A stretch of 41,093 nt of DNA from Indiicoccus explosivorum (GCF_002167005.1 NZ_NHTN01000059.1:1-41093), one strand, 5' to 3'; positions 16,781-25,438 are shown, counted from the stretch's first letter. The notes: generated by a model from the letters alone, not told the origin. Program-made: numbers and translations.

Positions 16781-17908
16781 ATGACAGTAACAGCTTGGAC
16801 GGCAAAAGAAGTGGCACGGAAGGTGCTGGATCGGTCTCCGTTATTCATTTTGGATGTCCGGAATGAAGACGCTTATGCAGATTGGAAAATCGAAGGCTAT
16901 ACAATCGATTACTTGAACGTTCCGTACTTCGACTTGCTCGACGGTGTGGAAGAAATCATGGATAAACTGCCGAAAGACCGCGAAATTCTTGTGGTCTGTG
17001 CGAAAGTCGGCTCATCACAGATGGTGGCGGAAATGCTGTCGGATGAAGGACTGGATGTGGCGTACTTGGAAGGCGGCATGAAAGCGTGGAGTGAATACTT
17101 GGAGCCCGTGAAAATCGGCGACTTGAAAGACGGCGGCGAACTGTATCAGTTTGTCCGTCTCGGAAAAGGCTGCCTGTCGTACATGGCGATTTCCGGCGGG
17201 GAAGCGGCGATCATTGATGCCACCCGCATGACCGATACATTCTTGGACTTCGCGGAAGAAAAAAATGCGCAGATCAAGCACGTGTTCGACACACACCTCC
17301 ATGCCGACCACATTTCCGGCGGGCGGGAAATCGCGGAAGCCACAGGGGCGACGTACTATTTACCGCCGGAGGATGCAGAAGAAGTCGTATTCGAATACGC
17401 ACCGCTGGAAAACGGACTGGAAGTGAAAATCGGTGATACACCGATTGCTGTACAGGCACTCTATTCACCGGGCCACACGATCGGCTCGACGTCGTTCATC
17501 GTCGACAACACGTATTTGATGACAGGTGATATTCTGTTCATCGATTCGATCGGGCGTCCCGACCTCGCCGGCCTGGCGGAAGACTGGGTGGGTGATCTGC
17601 GGGAAACGCTGTACAGCCGCTACCGTGAACTGTCGGATGAACTGATCGTGCTGCCGGCCCATTTCATGATTATGGATGAACTGAATGAAGATGGTTCAGT
17701 CGCGAAAAAACTGGGTGAACTGTTTGAAGACAACCACGGACTGAATGTAGAAGACGAGCAGACGTTCCGGGACATGGTGACGAAGAACCTGCCGCCGCAG
17801 CCGAACGCCTATGGTGAAATCCGCCAGACGAACATGGGGAAAATCACACCGGACGAAGAAAGTCAGCGGGAAATGGAAATCGGCCCGAACCGCTGTGCGG
17901 TCAGGTAA
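16781..17908 (+). CDS. Rhodanese-metallo-beta-lactamase fusion, persulfide dioxygenase-like (YrkH-like)
   Basis: A 375-residue two-domain enzyme. Residues 1-108 are a rhodanese domain with [10 protein letters not shown] and a cysteine at the active loop (C73 in VVCAKVGSS). Residues 120-300 are an ETHE1-like metallo-beta-lactamase domain with THLHADH (171-177), SPGHT (H232), TGD (D250) and PAH (H294), the ligands of the single iron in persulfide dioxygenases. A conserved-looking cysteine (C372) is four residues from the end. S. aureus CstB joins the same activities with the dioxygenase first; here the order is reversed, as in B. subtilis YrkH. Likely reaction: oxidation of low-molecular-weight persulfide to sulfite, with the rhodanese handling sulfane sulfur. 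Iron use is inferred from the motif. Confidence 0.92.
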   Translation: MTVTAWTAKEVARKVLDRSPLFILDVRNEDAYADWKIEGYTIDYLNVPYFDLLDGVEEIMDKLPKDREILVVCAKVGSSQMVAEMLSDEGLDVAYLEGGMKAWSEYLEPVKIGDLKDGGELYQFVRLGKGCLSYMAISGGEAAIIDATRMTDTFLDFAEEKNAQIKHVFDTHLHADHISGGREIAEATGATYYLPPEDAEEVVFEYAPLENGLEVKIGDTPIAVQALYSPGHTIGSTSFIVDNTYLMTGDILFIDSIGRPDLAGLAEDWVGDLRETLYSRYRELSDELIVLPAHFMIMDELNEDGSVAKKLGELFEDNHGLNVEDEQTFRDMVTKNLPPQPNAYGEIRQTNMGKITPDEESQREMEIGPNRCAVR

Positions 17909-17943
17909 TTAATAAAGAACAAACAATCAATAGACTGCGTTAT

Positions 17944-18105
17944 GTTGAGATAAATATTCCACATAGCGGACGGCCCCGGAAAGAGTAAATGCGAGACGCC
18001 TGCGAACAGCAACGGTAAGGCAGTTGCCGCTGCTGTCTGCGGCAAGCCAGCGGGCTTTTACGGTCCGCATGGCGGGTTTGGATATTGTAAATTCTTTATC
18101 TCAAC
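17944..18105. repeat. 162-bp intergenic element with 11-bp inverted ends
   Basis: GTTGAGATAAA (17944-17954) and TTTATCTCAAC (18095-18105) are exact inverted repeats that enclose a GC-rich core. The core has a perfect hairpin TTGCCGC-8 bases-GCGGCAA (18024-18045) and the words CCCCGGAAAG, GAGACGCCTGCG and AACAGCAACGG, which resemble the Bacillales repeat type also suspected at 7278-7386. I found no clear target-site duplication. It separates the dioxygenase and tusA genes. A structured leader RNA closed by the 11-bp helix is an alternative. Confidence 0.5.
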
Positions 18106-18135
18106 GTATAAAACAATAAAAGGAGCGATTCATTA

Positions 18136-18363
18136 ATGAATGCAGATAAAATACTCGACGCCAAAGGGCTCGCTTGCCCAATGCCGATCGTCAAGACACG
18201 GAAAGAGATGAAAGACATGGAATCAGGCCAGGTGCTGGAAATCCACGCAACCGACAAAGGAGCGAAAGCGGACCTCGCCGCCTGGTCGAAATCCGGCGGC
18301 CACGCGTTGCTTGAGACGCGTGAAGAAGGGGACGTCCTGAAGTTCTGGATCTGCAAAGGCTGA
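18136..18363 (+). CDS. TusA-family sulfur-carrier protein (YrkI-like)
   Basis: A 75-residue TusA-type protein. The invariant GLACPMP puts the carrier cysteine at C14, followed by IVKTRKEMKDMESGQVLEIHATDKGAKADLAAW. It is nearly the same length and sequence as the first domain of the TusA-rhodanese fusion upstream, so the operon has a free and a fused carrier. An extra cysteine (WICKG) is three residues from the end. AAAGGAG precedes the ATG. No ATACCC site is seen before it; the 162-bp element intervenes. Confidence 0.94.
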   Translation: MNADKILDAKGLACPMPIVKTRKEMKDMESGQVLEIHATDKGAKADLAAWSKSGGHALLETREEGDVLKFWICKG

Positions 18364-18370
18364 TAACAGA

Positions 18371-18409
18371 GACGGCAGGGCATCGCACGGATGCCCTGCC
18401 GTTTTAATT
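18371..18409 (+). terminator. Terminator or attenuator between tusA and tauE
   Basis: ACGGCAGGGCATC (18372-18384) pairs with GATGCCCTGCCGT (18390-18402), followed by TTTTAATTT. It would reduce, rather than stop, reading into tauE. Confidence 0.8.
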
Positions 18410-18427
18410 TGAAAGAAGGGGTTTGTT

Positions 18428-19207
18428 ATGTCCATAGATTTTATTGTCGTACTTTTCCTGATCGGTTTCGTAGGTTCTTTCCTGTCAGGAATGGTCGGGA
18501 TCGGCGGCTCGATCATCAAATATCCCATGCTGTTATACATCCCGCCGCTGCTCGGGTTTGCGGCGTTCGGAGCACATGAAGTGTCCGGCATCAGCGCCGT
18601 CCAGGTCTTTTTCGCCACCATCGCCGGCGTTTGGGCGTACCGGAATACCGGCTTGCTGAATAAAACCCTCATCGCGTTCATGGGGACCGCCATCCTGATC
18701 GGCAGCTTCATCGGCGGTTATGGCTCGACGCTTCTGTCGGCTTCAGCAATCAATACCGTCTACGCGGTGCTGGCGACGATTGCGGTGGTCATGATGTTCA
18801 TGCCGCGTAAGGGATTGGATGATATCCCTGCTGATCAAGTATCGTTCAACCGCTGGCTCGCAGCCGGTCTCGCATTCGCAGTCGGCATCGCCGCCGGCAT
18901 CGTCGGGGCGGCCGGGGCGTTCATCCTGGTGCCGATCATGCTGACGGTACTCAAAATTCCGACCCGGATGACGATCGCCACATCACTTGCCATCACCTTC
19001 ATCTCATCCATCGGGTCGACAGTCGGGAAAGTGCTGACCGATCAAGTGCTGTACGGACCGGCGGCTGTCATGGTCATCGCCAGTCTGCTCGCAGCTCCGC
19101 TTGGCGCAAAAGCCGGCCAGAAAGCGAATACGAAATTCCTGCAATGGCTGCTGGCGCTCCTTATTTTAGCGACAGCAATGAAAATCTGGGTGGATATCCT
19201 AGGCTGA
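18428..19207 (+). CDS. TauE/SafE-family sulfite/organosulfur exporter (YrkJ-like)
   Basis: The product is a 259-residue membrane protein with about eight hydrophobic segments. It has the family's repeated Gly-rich motif: [20 protein letters not shown] near the N-terminus and [22 protein letters not shown] near residue 155. TauE/SafE proteins export sulfite, sulfoacetate or related anions. In cst-type operons the exporter is thought to remove sulfite or thiosulfate made by the persulfide dioxygenase, which fits this neighbourhood. AAGGGG precedes the ATG at 18428. It is the last gene of the island, before a strong terminator. Confidence 0.93.
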   Translation: MSIDFIVVLFLIGFVGSFLSGMVGIGGSIIKYPMLLYIPPLLGFAAFGAHEVSGISAVQVFFATIAGVWAYRNTGLLNKTLIAFMGTAILIGSFIGGYGSTLLSASAINTVYAVLATIAVVMMFMPRKGLDDIPADQVSFNRWLAAGLAFAVGIAAGIVGAAGAFILVPIMLTVLKIPTRMTIATSLAITFISSIGSTVGKVLTDQVLYGPAAVMVIASLLAAPLGAKAGQKANTKFLQWLLALLILATAMKIWVDILG

Positions 19208-19225
19208 CATAAGATGGATCGAGGA

Positions 19226-19266
19226 CGCTGCACACTTGGTAATATCAAGTGTGCAGCGCTTTTTTA
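19226..19266 (+). terminator. Terminator of the sulfur island
   Basis: CGCTGCACACTT (19226-19237) pairs with AAGTGTGCAGCG (19247-19258) over a 9-base loop, followed by CTTTTTTA. Confidence 0.95.
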
Positions 19267-19304
19267 TTGTCAGGAGGCGTGTCCGGCTTTGCTGCATCCG
19301 GAGG

Positions 19305-20180
19305 TTATTCGGCAGCCCGCCTGCTCAGCCGCCTGATGGCGAAATCAATGAAATACCTGCTTGCAATCGGCAGCACTTCTTTGTCCCGATAAGCGATGCT
19401 GATCGTCCGGGTCACAGGCGGGGAAGTCGGCCTCGTTTCAATATGATAAGCGCTTCTCTTTAAAACCAATTTCGGTAAAATTGAAACCCCCAGGCCTTGT
19501 TCGACCATCGACATAATGGCGTAGTCATCATAGACCCGGAACTGGATGTTCGGTTCAAGTCCGTTTTGCCTGAACATACTAAGCGGTTCACTGAGTTTCC
19601 CAACATCCAGGAGAATGTAAGGCTCTGCCGTCAAGTCCTTCAGTAAGACTGTATCGTTCCCGGTTAATGGGTGCTCTTTCGGCAAGACGGCGAGCATTTC
19701 GTCTTCCTGCAGCGACACGGTCGTCAGGCCGGTGACTGCGTCGGGATTCACGAAACCGAAGTTCACTGTCCCTTCTTTTATCCAGTCCGCGATACTCGTA
19801 TATTCCCCTTGGAACAGGCCGAACCGGACATCCGGGTATTGCTCTTTGAACTCTTTCATCAGGCCCGGCAGCCAGTTGCAGGAAACACTTGAAAGGGTTC
19901 CGATCCGGATCAAGCCGCTTTGCAGGCCTTCCATTTCTTTTTGCTTTTCCAAAAGTTCCTGATGGGAATTGCACAGTTTGCGGATAAAGGGCAAAAATTC
20001 CTCTCCGTCCGGTGTCAGTTTTATTCCTGTCCGGGAACGCAAAATGAGTTTCGTGGCGAGCTCCGTCTCCAGCGAATGCACCATCTGACTCACGGCGGAT
20101 TGCGTATAGCCGAGCGCCTCGGCGGCTCTCGTAAAACTCCCGGTTTCGATCACTTTGATCAATGCGTAGTAAGGGTTCAT
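19305..20180 (-). CDS. LysR-family transcriptional regulator
   Basis: The 291-residue protein has the LysR layout: a winged-helix domain at 1-60 (YYALIKVIETGSFTRAAEALGYTQSAVSQMVHSLE) and a periplasmic-binding-like effector domain from about 90. GGGAG lies 8 bases before the ATG. It is divergent from brnQ, with 167 bases between the starts, so it is a candidate regulator of the branched-chain amino acid carrier. The effector is unknown. The gene's 3' end faces the sulfur-island terminator, 38 bases away, so control of that island is less likely but not excluded. Confidence 0.92.
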   Translation of the reverse strand: MNPYYALIKVIETGSFTRAAEALGYTQSAVSQMVHSLETELATKLILRSRTGIKLTPDGEEFLPFIRKLCNSHQELLEKQKEMEGLQSGLIRIGTLSSVSCNWLPGLMKEFKEQYPDVRFGLFQGEYTSIADWIKEGTVNFGFVNPDAVTGLTTVSLQEDEMLAVLPKEHPLTGNDTVLLKDLTAEPYILLDVGKLSEPLSMFRQNGLEPNIQFRVYDDYAIMSMVEQGLGVSILPKLVLKRSAYHIETRPTSPPVTRTISIAYRDKEVLPIASRYFIDFAIRRLSRRAAE

Positions 20181-20208
20181 TCCGGCAGCTCCCTCGTATA
20201 AGAGTAAC

Positions 20209-20225
20209 TTATAAAACTATTATAA
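20209..20225. promoter_or_regulatory. Candidate LysR-type binding site
   Basis: TTATAA-5 bases-TTATAA in the LysR/brnQ divergent gap satisfies the T-N11-A rule of LysR boxes. It lies about 30 bases upstream of the regulator's own start. The region is AT-rich, so chance is possible. Confidence 0.4.
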
Positions 20226-20347
20226 ACATTCGTTTTACTAATACAACTCCGGCTGGTACGATATGTTGAAGCCATGACGGAATTAAGTAAAAATTCTGAT
20301 GGAGTGCGGGGGAATTCCCGCGACAAAAACAGCTTGGAGGGACAACC

Positions 20348-21694
20348 ATGTCGGACAGAATTTCTTTTTCTTTTATTGCCATGCTCGGTTTCATGCTTTT
20401 CGCCTTGTTTTTCGGAGCGGGGAATTTGATCTTTCCCGCCATGCTCGGCCAGTCGGCAGGAATGAACGTCTGGTCGGCGAATGCCGGATTCGTCGTGACG
20501 GGCGTCGGTCTTCCGCTGCTCGGGATCATTGCGCTGGGTATATCCGGAAAAAGCGACCTTCAGTCGCTGGCAAGCCGTGTACATCCTGTTTTCGGTCTCT
20601 TGTTCACGGTCGCCCTGTACTTGTCGATCGGACCGCTGTTCGCCATCCCGAGAACGGGTACGGTCGCTTTCGAAATCGGCTTTAAACCGTTTTTGACTGA
20701 AGAGATTGCCGTTGTCGGCCTGCTGCTGTTTTCCGCAGTGTTTTTCGGAATCACCATCTATTTTTCATTGAAGTCTTCGAAAATCGTGGATATCGTCGGG
20801 AAATTCCTTTCCCCGCTGCTGCTGCTGTTCATCGCCATTCTGATCGCAACCGCTATCCTTCGGCCGATTGGCGCATTCCAGCCGCCGGTTGAGTCATACA
20901 TGCAGCATGCGTTTTTCAAAGGGTTCCAGGAAGGATACTTGACGATGGATGCGCTGGCCGCGTTCGTTTTCGGAATCATTGTGATCAACGCGGTGAAAAA
21001 CAGAGGCGCTACGGACAAAAAGGAAATCGTGTCCGCCGTGGCGAAAGCGGGCCTGATTGCAGCTGTCCTGCTGGGTGCCATTTATACATCGCTTTCATTC
21101 ATCGGTGCGTCGAGCGTCGGGAACCTCGGCCTGTTGGATAACGGGGGAGCTGTCCTTTCGAGCGTTTCCGACTACTATTACGGAACGTATGGCCAGATTT
21201 TATTGAGCCTGATCGTGACCGGAGCCTGCCTGACGACGAGCATCGGGCTGATCACTGCCTGCGCTTCCTATTTTTCCAAGCTGGCTCCCACTATTTCGTA
21301 CAATAAATTCGTCGTCATTTTCTCTGTCTTCAGTGCGGGACTGGCCAATTTCGGCCTGAACGAATTGATCGCCATCTCGGTTCCGGTTCTGGTGGCCATT
21401 TATCCGCTGGCGATCCTGTTGATCGCGCTGACGTTCCTGCATCCGCTGTTCAAAGGCAAGACGGAAGTCTACCAGGGAAGCATGGCGCTGACTGCCGTCG
21501 TCGCTGTGTTCGACGGACTGAATGCCGCAGGTATTGCAGTCGGACCGGTCAACGACCTGTTCACTTCATTCCTGCCGCTGTATGCAGTCGGATTAGGTTG
21601 GATTGTGCCGGCCATCATCGGCGGTGCCTTCGGCTATCTAGTGTCGATGGCGCGCAGACGATCCCTCAGCACTTCCTATGATTCGGCAGGCTGA
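20348..21694 (+). CDS. brnQ: Branched-chain amino acid transport system II carrier protein BrnQ
   Basis: The product is a 448-residue carrier with about twelve hydrophobic segments. It has the LIVCS family hallmark FFGAGNLIFPAMLGQSAG near the N-terminus and FGLNELIAISVPVLVAIYPLAI in the C-terminal third. It is a sodium- or proton-coupled importer of leucine, isoleucine and valine. GGAGG precedes the ATG by 7 bases. It is divergent from the LysR gene. No strong terminator follows; the transporter gene sstT starts 77 bases later. Confidence 0.95.
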   Translation: MSDRISFSFIAMLGFMLFALFFGAGNLIFPAMLGQSAGMNVWSANAGFVVTGVGLPLLGIIALGISGKSDLQSLASRVHPVFGLLFTVALYLSIGPLFAIPRTGTVAFEIGFKPFLTEEIAVVGLLLFSAVFFGITIYFSLKSSKIVDIVGKFLSPLLLLFIAILIATAILRPIGAFQPPVESYMQHAFFKGFQEGYLTMDALAAFVFGIIVINAVKNRGATDKKEIVSAVAKAGLIAAVLLGAIYTSLSFIGASSVGNLGLLDNGGAVLSSVSDYYYGTYGQILLSLIVTGACLTTSIGLITACASYFSKLAPTISYNKFVVIFSVFSAGLANFGLNELIAISVPVLVAIYPLAILLIALTFLHPLFKGKTEVYQGSMALTAVVAVFDGLNAAGIAVGPVNDLFTSFLPLYAVGLGWIVPAIIGGAFGYLVSMARRRSLSTSYDSAG

Positions 21695-21771
21695 TAAGCA
21701 ATAAAAAAGGAGAGAACTCCGGACCGCTCCTGTGATACACTATTAGCTGAAACGAACAAGGGGGAGTAGTT

Positions 21772-23043
21772 GTGAAGTTATTGAACACGTGGAACCGGAT
21801 CAGCCTGGTGAAACAAATCGCGCTCGGCTTGGCTGTCGGCGTCGCATTGGCGCTCCTGTTTCCGGATGCCGCGGAACCGCTTGCTATATTCGGCGAGCTG
21901 TTTGTAGGGGCGCTTAAAGCGATCGCGCCTGTCCTGGTTCTGCTCCTGGTCATGTCTTCGATCGCAAGCCATAAGAGCGGCCAGCAGACGAATATGAAGA
22001 CGGTCATTTCGCTGTATCTCTTAGGAACCTTTTTGGCTGCATTGGTCGCTGTCATCGCCAGCTTTATTTTTCCTGTTGATATTGTCCTGACGGAAGGGGC
22101 TGAAGACCTTACTGCTCCTGGCGGTGTGGCAGAAGTGCTGACGACGTTAGTGCTCAATGTCGTCGATAATCCGTTCAGCGCGCTGTACAATGCAAACTAC
22201 ATCGGGATTCTGGCATGGGCGATCGTGCTGGGGATTGCGCTGAGAAGTGCTTCCGGCACGACCAAGACGCTGCTGGCCAACTTTTCCGATGCGGTCGCTC
22301 GGATCGTCGGCTGGGTCATCCGGCTGGCGCCGCTCGGGATTATGGGACTGGTCATCGATGCCATCGCGTCGAATGGATTGGCGGCGCTCCTCGGCTACGG
22401 CAAACTGCTGGCGCTGCTGATCGGCTGCATGCTTTTCGTCGCGTTCGTCGTGAATCCGCTCATCGTGTTCGTCAATATCCGGCAGAACCCGTATCCGCTG
22501 GTGCTCAGATGCCTGAAAGAAAGCGGCCTGACTGCCTTCTTCACACGGAGCTCAGCCGCCAACATCCCGGTGAATATGACGCTGTGCGAAAAACTGGGAC
22601 TGGATAAGGATACGTATTCTGTTTCCATTCCGCTTGGCGCCACGATCAACATGACCGGCGCGGCTATTACGATTTCCGTCCTGACGCTGGCCGCAGTGCA
22701 CACGCTCGGCATTGAAGTGGACTTGGCGACGGCCGTCATCCTCAGTGTCCTGGCCGCTGTGAGCGCATGCGGCGCATCCGGTGTCGCCGGCGGATCGCTT
22801 CTGCTGATCCCGCTGGCAAGCAGCCTGTTCGGTATTCCGGCTGACATCGCCATGCAGATCGTCGGCGTCGGTTTCATCATCGGCGTCTTGCAGGATTCAT
22901 TCGAAACTGCCCTTAACTCGTCGACGGATGTCCTGTTCACCGCGACTGCCGATTACAAGAACGGTTTGAGAGAAGGCAAAAAACTGAATGTCCAGGATGT
23001 ATTCGAAATCGAAAAGCCATCCAAAGGACTCATGAAAAGCTGA
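21772..23043 (+). CDS. sstT: Serine/threonine:sodium symporter SstT
   Basis: A 423-residue dicarboxylate/amino acid:cation symporter. Visible motifs are [33 protein letters not shown] and [18 protein letters not shown], which separate SstT from glutamate carriers. Eight or more membrane segments and two re-entrant loops fit the hydrophobicity. The start is GTG at 21772 with GGGGGAG at 21760-21766. Likely imports serine and threonine with sodium. Its place after brnQ suggests a shared amino-acid-uptake context. Confidence 0.94.
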   Translation: MKLLNTWNRISLVKQIALGLAVGVALALLFPDAAEPLAIFGELFVGALKAIAPVLVLLLVMSSIASHKSGQQTNMKTVISLYLLGTFLAALVAVIASFIFPVDIVLTEGAEDLTAPGGVAEVLTTLVLNVVDNPFSALYNANYIGILAWAIVLGIALRSASGTTKTLLANFSDAVARIVGWVIRLAPLGIMGLVIDAIASNGLAALLGYGKLLALLIGCMLFVAFVVNPLIVFVNIRQNPYPLVLRCLKESGLTAFFTRSSAANIPVNMTLCEKLGLDKDTYSVSIPLGATINMTGAAITISVLTLAAVHTLGIEVDLATAVILSVLAAVSACGASGVAGGSLLLIPLASSLFGIPADIAMQIVGVGFIIGVLQDSFETALNSSTDVLFTATADYKNGLREGKKLNVQDVFEIEKPSKGLMKS

Positions 23044-23074
23044 ATGATCTGTAAATCCTTGAAATGAAATCAGC

Positions 23075-23109
23075 GAGCAAAAGGAGTTTTCTCCTTTTGT
23101 TCTTTTTTT
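23075..23109 (+). terminator. sstT terminator
   Basis: GAGCAAAAGGAG (23075-23086), loop TTTT, CTCCTTTTGTTC (23091-23102), then a T-run. Confidence 0.92.
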
Positions 23110-23199
23110 ATGTTCCGGGCGACTGCGGATTATTCGCGGATGATTTGTGCACGGAAGCGGGTGTCTGTTAAAATGCGGGGAAGAAAGGAAGTGGCACCA

Positions 23200-23436
23200 A
23201 TGGAAGAACCGAAAAAATACAAGGTGATCTATCATTTAGGCGACGGAATGGAAGCAGTGGAAATCACAGAAGCGCACAGTACGAAAGAGGCTGCAGCCGA
23301 CCTGGAGAGCGATGACACGATAGCGTTCACCGGAGAGAACGGCGTCTTCTACAAGTTCAGCCTCACGGACGTGAAAATGATCAGTGTGGACGAGTACAAG
23401 GAAGAGGGGCCCGGCCACAACCAGGCGGTCCTGTAA
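23200..23436 (+). CDS. Hypothetical small protein, 78 residues
   Basis: I do not recognise a family. The acidic, soluble protein reads MEEPKKYKVIYHLGDGMEAVEITEA at the start (in pieces) and alternates beta-like stretches (YKVIYHL, FYKFSLTDVKMISV) with an Ala/Asp-rich helix, suggesting a small alpha-beta fold. ATG at 23200 is preceded by AAAGGA at 10 bases. A TAAAAT at 23169-23174 may be its -10. It stands between the sstT terminator and a bidirectional hairpin, so it is probably monocistronic. Confidence 0.7.
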   Translation: MEEPKKYKVIYHLGDGMEAVEITEAHSTKEAAADLESDDTIAFTGENGVFYKFSLTDVKMISVDEYKEEGPGHNQAVL

Positions 23437-23448
23437 TGACAGCATGCG

Positions 23449-23484
23449 AAAAAGACAGATACCCGCGGGTGTCTGTCTTTTTTG
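23449..23484. terminator. Bidirectional terminator between the small protein gene and msrA
   Basis: AGACAGATACCCG pairs with CGGGTGTCTGTCT with one wobble. A-run on the left and T-run on the right make it functional on both strands. Confidence 0.9.
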
Positions 23485-23488
23485 GTCA

Positions 23489-24169
23489 TTATTGCGCTTC
23501 TGCCGGGATTTTCTGGTCTTCCAGCGAGTCGAACTCGATATGGCAGTAGCCGTCCGGATTCTTTTCCAGGTAATCCTGGTGATACTCCTCCGCAAGCGTA
23601 TAGCTTTCAAGCGGTTCCACTTCCGTTGCGATCGGCGCATCATAACGCTCCGCTTCTTCCGCGATGACGGATTCGATGACGGGAAGATCCGCTTCATTTA
23701 CATAATAGACGCCGGTACGGTATTGGATGCCGCGGTCGTTGCCCTGCTGATTCACACTCGTCGGGTCGATGACCGAAAAGAATTGGGACAGCAATTTTTC
23801 AAGGCTGACCCGCTCCGGATCATACCGCACATGGACCGTTTCCGCATGACCGCTGCCGCCGAGTACGTCTTGATACGTGGGATTTTCCGTATTGCCGTTC
23901 GCATAGCCCGACGTAACGTCATAGACGCCATAGACGCGGGACATGAACGCTTCCACACCCCAGAAACAGCCGCCCGCCAAATAGATCTCTTCAAGGTTTT
24001 CCGTATCGAACTCAAGGTCCTTATTCGGATTCTCCGGGAACCGGGACGTCGTCTCTCCGGCGGTTTCGTTCTCCGAAGACACAGTCGGTGCGGCGCTGCC
24101 GTCCGCAGCCATGCCGCATCCCGCGAGAACAGGCAACAGGAAAAGCACAAGGAGGATCAGTCGTTTCAT
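23489..24169 (-). CDS. msrA: Exported peptide-methionine (S)-S-oxide reductase MsrA (lipoprotein)
   Basis: A 226-residue lipoprotein form of MsrA. A short signal peptide ends in the lipobox LAGC with the lipidated C18, then a 40-residue Ser/Glu/Thr linker leads to the catalytic domain from about residue 60. The active site is GGCFWG with C68, followed by GYANGNTENPTYQDV and GSGHAETVHVRYDP. It would repair oxidised methionine in proteins outside the membrane. GGAAG is 8 bases before this ATG; another ATG lies one codon upstream. It is the last gene of msrB-tlpA-msrA, 22 bases after the thioredoxin gene. Confidence 0.93.
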   Translation of the reverse strand: MKRLILLVLFLLPVLAGCGMAADGSAAPTVSSENETAGETTSRFPENPNKDLEFDTENLEEIYLAGGCFWGVEAFMSRVYGVYDVTSGYANGNTENPTYQDVLGGSGHAETVHVRYDPERVSLEKLLSQFFSVIDPTSVNQQGNDRGIQYRTGVYYVNEADLPVIESVIAEEAERYDAPIATEVEPLESYTLAEEYHQDYLEKNPDGYCHIEFDSLEDQKIPAEAQ

Positions 24170-24191
24170 CATTCCATCTTCCGCCCCTTCA

Positions 24192-24716
24192 TCAGTAAAT
24201 GGCATCGAATTCCTCCTTGATCAGGTCGTTGCTCTTATGGCCGGCCGCGGTCTTGACGAGCACGCCGTCCGATCCGATGAATGCCGAAGTCGGAAACCCG
24301 ATGATTCCATAAGCTTCGGCGATTTCACCGCCCTCGTCGAGCAGGACTTCGATATTTTCCGTATTTTCAAGTCCGCTGTACCATTTCTTGAACGCTTCCG
24401 TCCCTTTTTCCCCCTTGGCACCGGGGGAGACGATGGTCAGCACCTTGAAGTCGGTATCCTGGCCGGCCAGCCGATTCAGTTCGTCCATACCGGACAGGCA
24501 GATGGTGCACCAGGACGCCCAGTACTTGATATAGACTTTTTCACCTTCATAGTCAGCGAGGCTGTGTACGTCCCCGTCCAAGTCGGCCAGCTCAAAAGTC
24601 GGGGCAGGGGCGCCGGCATTCAGGTTGCCGTCCGCCGCCGTCTCCGGCGCGTTCGAACAGGCGGCGAGGAGCAGGAGCCCTGCAAGCAGGGCGCCGAGTT
24701 TCGCAAAGAGTTTCAT
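24192..24716 (-). CDS. Extracytoplasmic TlpA/ResA-like thioredoxin lipoprotein
   Basis: A 174-residue lipoprotein. The signal peptide ends in LAAC with the lipid-bearing C20. A redoxin domain follows with FELADLDGDVHSLADYEGEKV, the active site WASWCTIC (C70, C73), and the cis-proline loop GFPTSAFI. The start is the ATG at 24716, 9 bases after GAAGG; two ATGs just upstream overlap that site. Its place between msrB and msrA suggests it reduces both sulfoxide reductases outside the cell, like the pneumococcal Etrx/SdbA partners of MsrAB. A membrane electron donor (CcdA-like) is not encoded in this window. Confidence 0.92.
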   Translation of the reverse strand: MKLFAKLGALLAGLLLLAACSNAPETAADGNLNAGAPAPTFELADLDGDVHSLADYEGEKVYIKYWASWCTICLSGMDELNRLAGQDTDFKVLTIVSPGAKGEKGTEAFKKWYSGLENTENIEVLLDEGGEIAEAYGIIGFPTSAFIGSDGVLVKTAAGHKSNDLIKEEFDAIY

Positions 24717-24773
24717 AGGCATCATCCTTCATTAGTTTTGAATGTCCGGCGCAAGCGGCCGCCGTGTTCGGGT

Positions 24774-25175
24774 TCAGAGGGCCTCCAGCAAGTGCCCGTA
24801 GCCTTCCGCCTCCATTTCCGCTTCCGGAACGAATTTCAGAGCCGCGCTGTTGATGCAGTAACGCAGGCCGCCGCGGTCTTCGGGGCCGTCCTCGAACACA
24901 TGGCCGAGATGGAGATCACCGGCCCGGCTCCGAATTTCCGTCTGGACGCCGAACAGGCCGGGATCCGGCTGCTCTGTCACGACGTCCGGCGCAATCGGCT
25001 TCGTAAAACTCGGCCAGCCGGTGCCGGAGTGGAACTTGTCCGCGGAAGAAAACAGCGGTTCGCCGGTCACGATATCCACATAGATGCCGGCGGCTTTATT
25101 GTCCCAGTATTCATTTTCGAACGGAGGCTCCGTGCCGTCCAGCATCGTGACGTAATACTGCCGTTCCGTCAGCAT
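24774..25175 (-). CDS. msrB: Peptide-methionine (R)-S-oxide reductase MsrB domain (3' part of a frameshifted gene)
   Basis: This 133-residue frame holds an almost complete MsrB domain: [43 protein letters not shown], and the catalytic [13 protein letters not shown] with C107. There is no second cysteine, so neither the structural zinc CxxC pairs nor a resolving cysteine is present. An in-frame ATG at 25175 has no ribosome site. The usual N-terminal residues of the domain lie upstream in the same frame (GDAEIKE), and before that the reading passes to the lipoprotein leader in another frame. The two would join after insertion of one base near 25195. It reduces R-sulfoxides, complementing MsrA. 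Confidence 0.88.
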   Translation of the reverse strand: MLTERQYYVTMLDGTEPPFENEYWDNKAAGIYVDIVTGEPLFSSADKFHSGTGWPSFTKPIAPDVVTEQPDPGLFGVQTEIRSRAGDLHLGHVFEDGPEDRGGLRYCINSAALKFVPEAEMEAEGYGHLLEAL

Positions 25176-25438
25176 TTCTTTAATTTCCGCATCACCGGCC
25201 GGGGATAGAGGGCCGGATCGATTTCGATGGCTGATGAAGCGGCGTCCTGTTCCGGTACCGCCGGTTTTGCCGGCAGCGTCGCCGGAACGGATTCCGCTGC
25301 CGGAGCCGGTTCATCAGGTCCGGCCGCCACCGTCACAGCGGGCGGGGAATCCTCCGGAACATCAGGTGCCGCTTCCTCTTCAGCACAACCGCTCACTGCC
25401 AATAAAAGAAGGAACGGACTAATACGCAGTAAGTTCAT
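25169..25438 (-). pseudogene. msrB: Lipoprotein leader and linker of the frameshifted msrB gene
   Basis: An 89-residue frame with signal peptide MNLLRISPFLLLLAVSGC (lipobox, C18) and a Pro/Ala/Glu-rich linker. It ends [14 protein letters not shown]. MsrB proteins normally read [17 protein letters not shown] at this place. The sequence on the minus strand is CCGGTGAT; one extra G (CCGGGTGAT) restores a single open frame of lipoprotein leader plus MsrB domain. It overlaps the downstream part by 7 bases. A sequencing error in the G run, a true inactivating deletion, or ribosomal frameshifting are all possible. The first gene of the msrB-tlpA-msrA operon. Confidence 0.82.

Noticed and set aside
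24111-25208. A long + strand open frame across the msrA-tlpA-msrB operon
   Set aside because: It lies opposite three proteins with clear catalytic motifs and lipoboxes, and has no family features.
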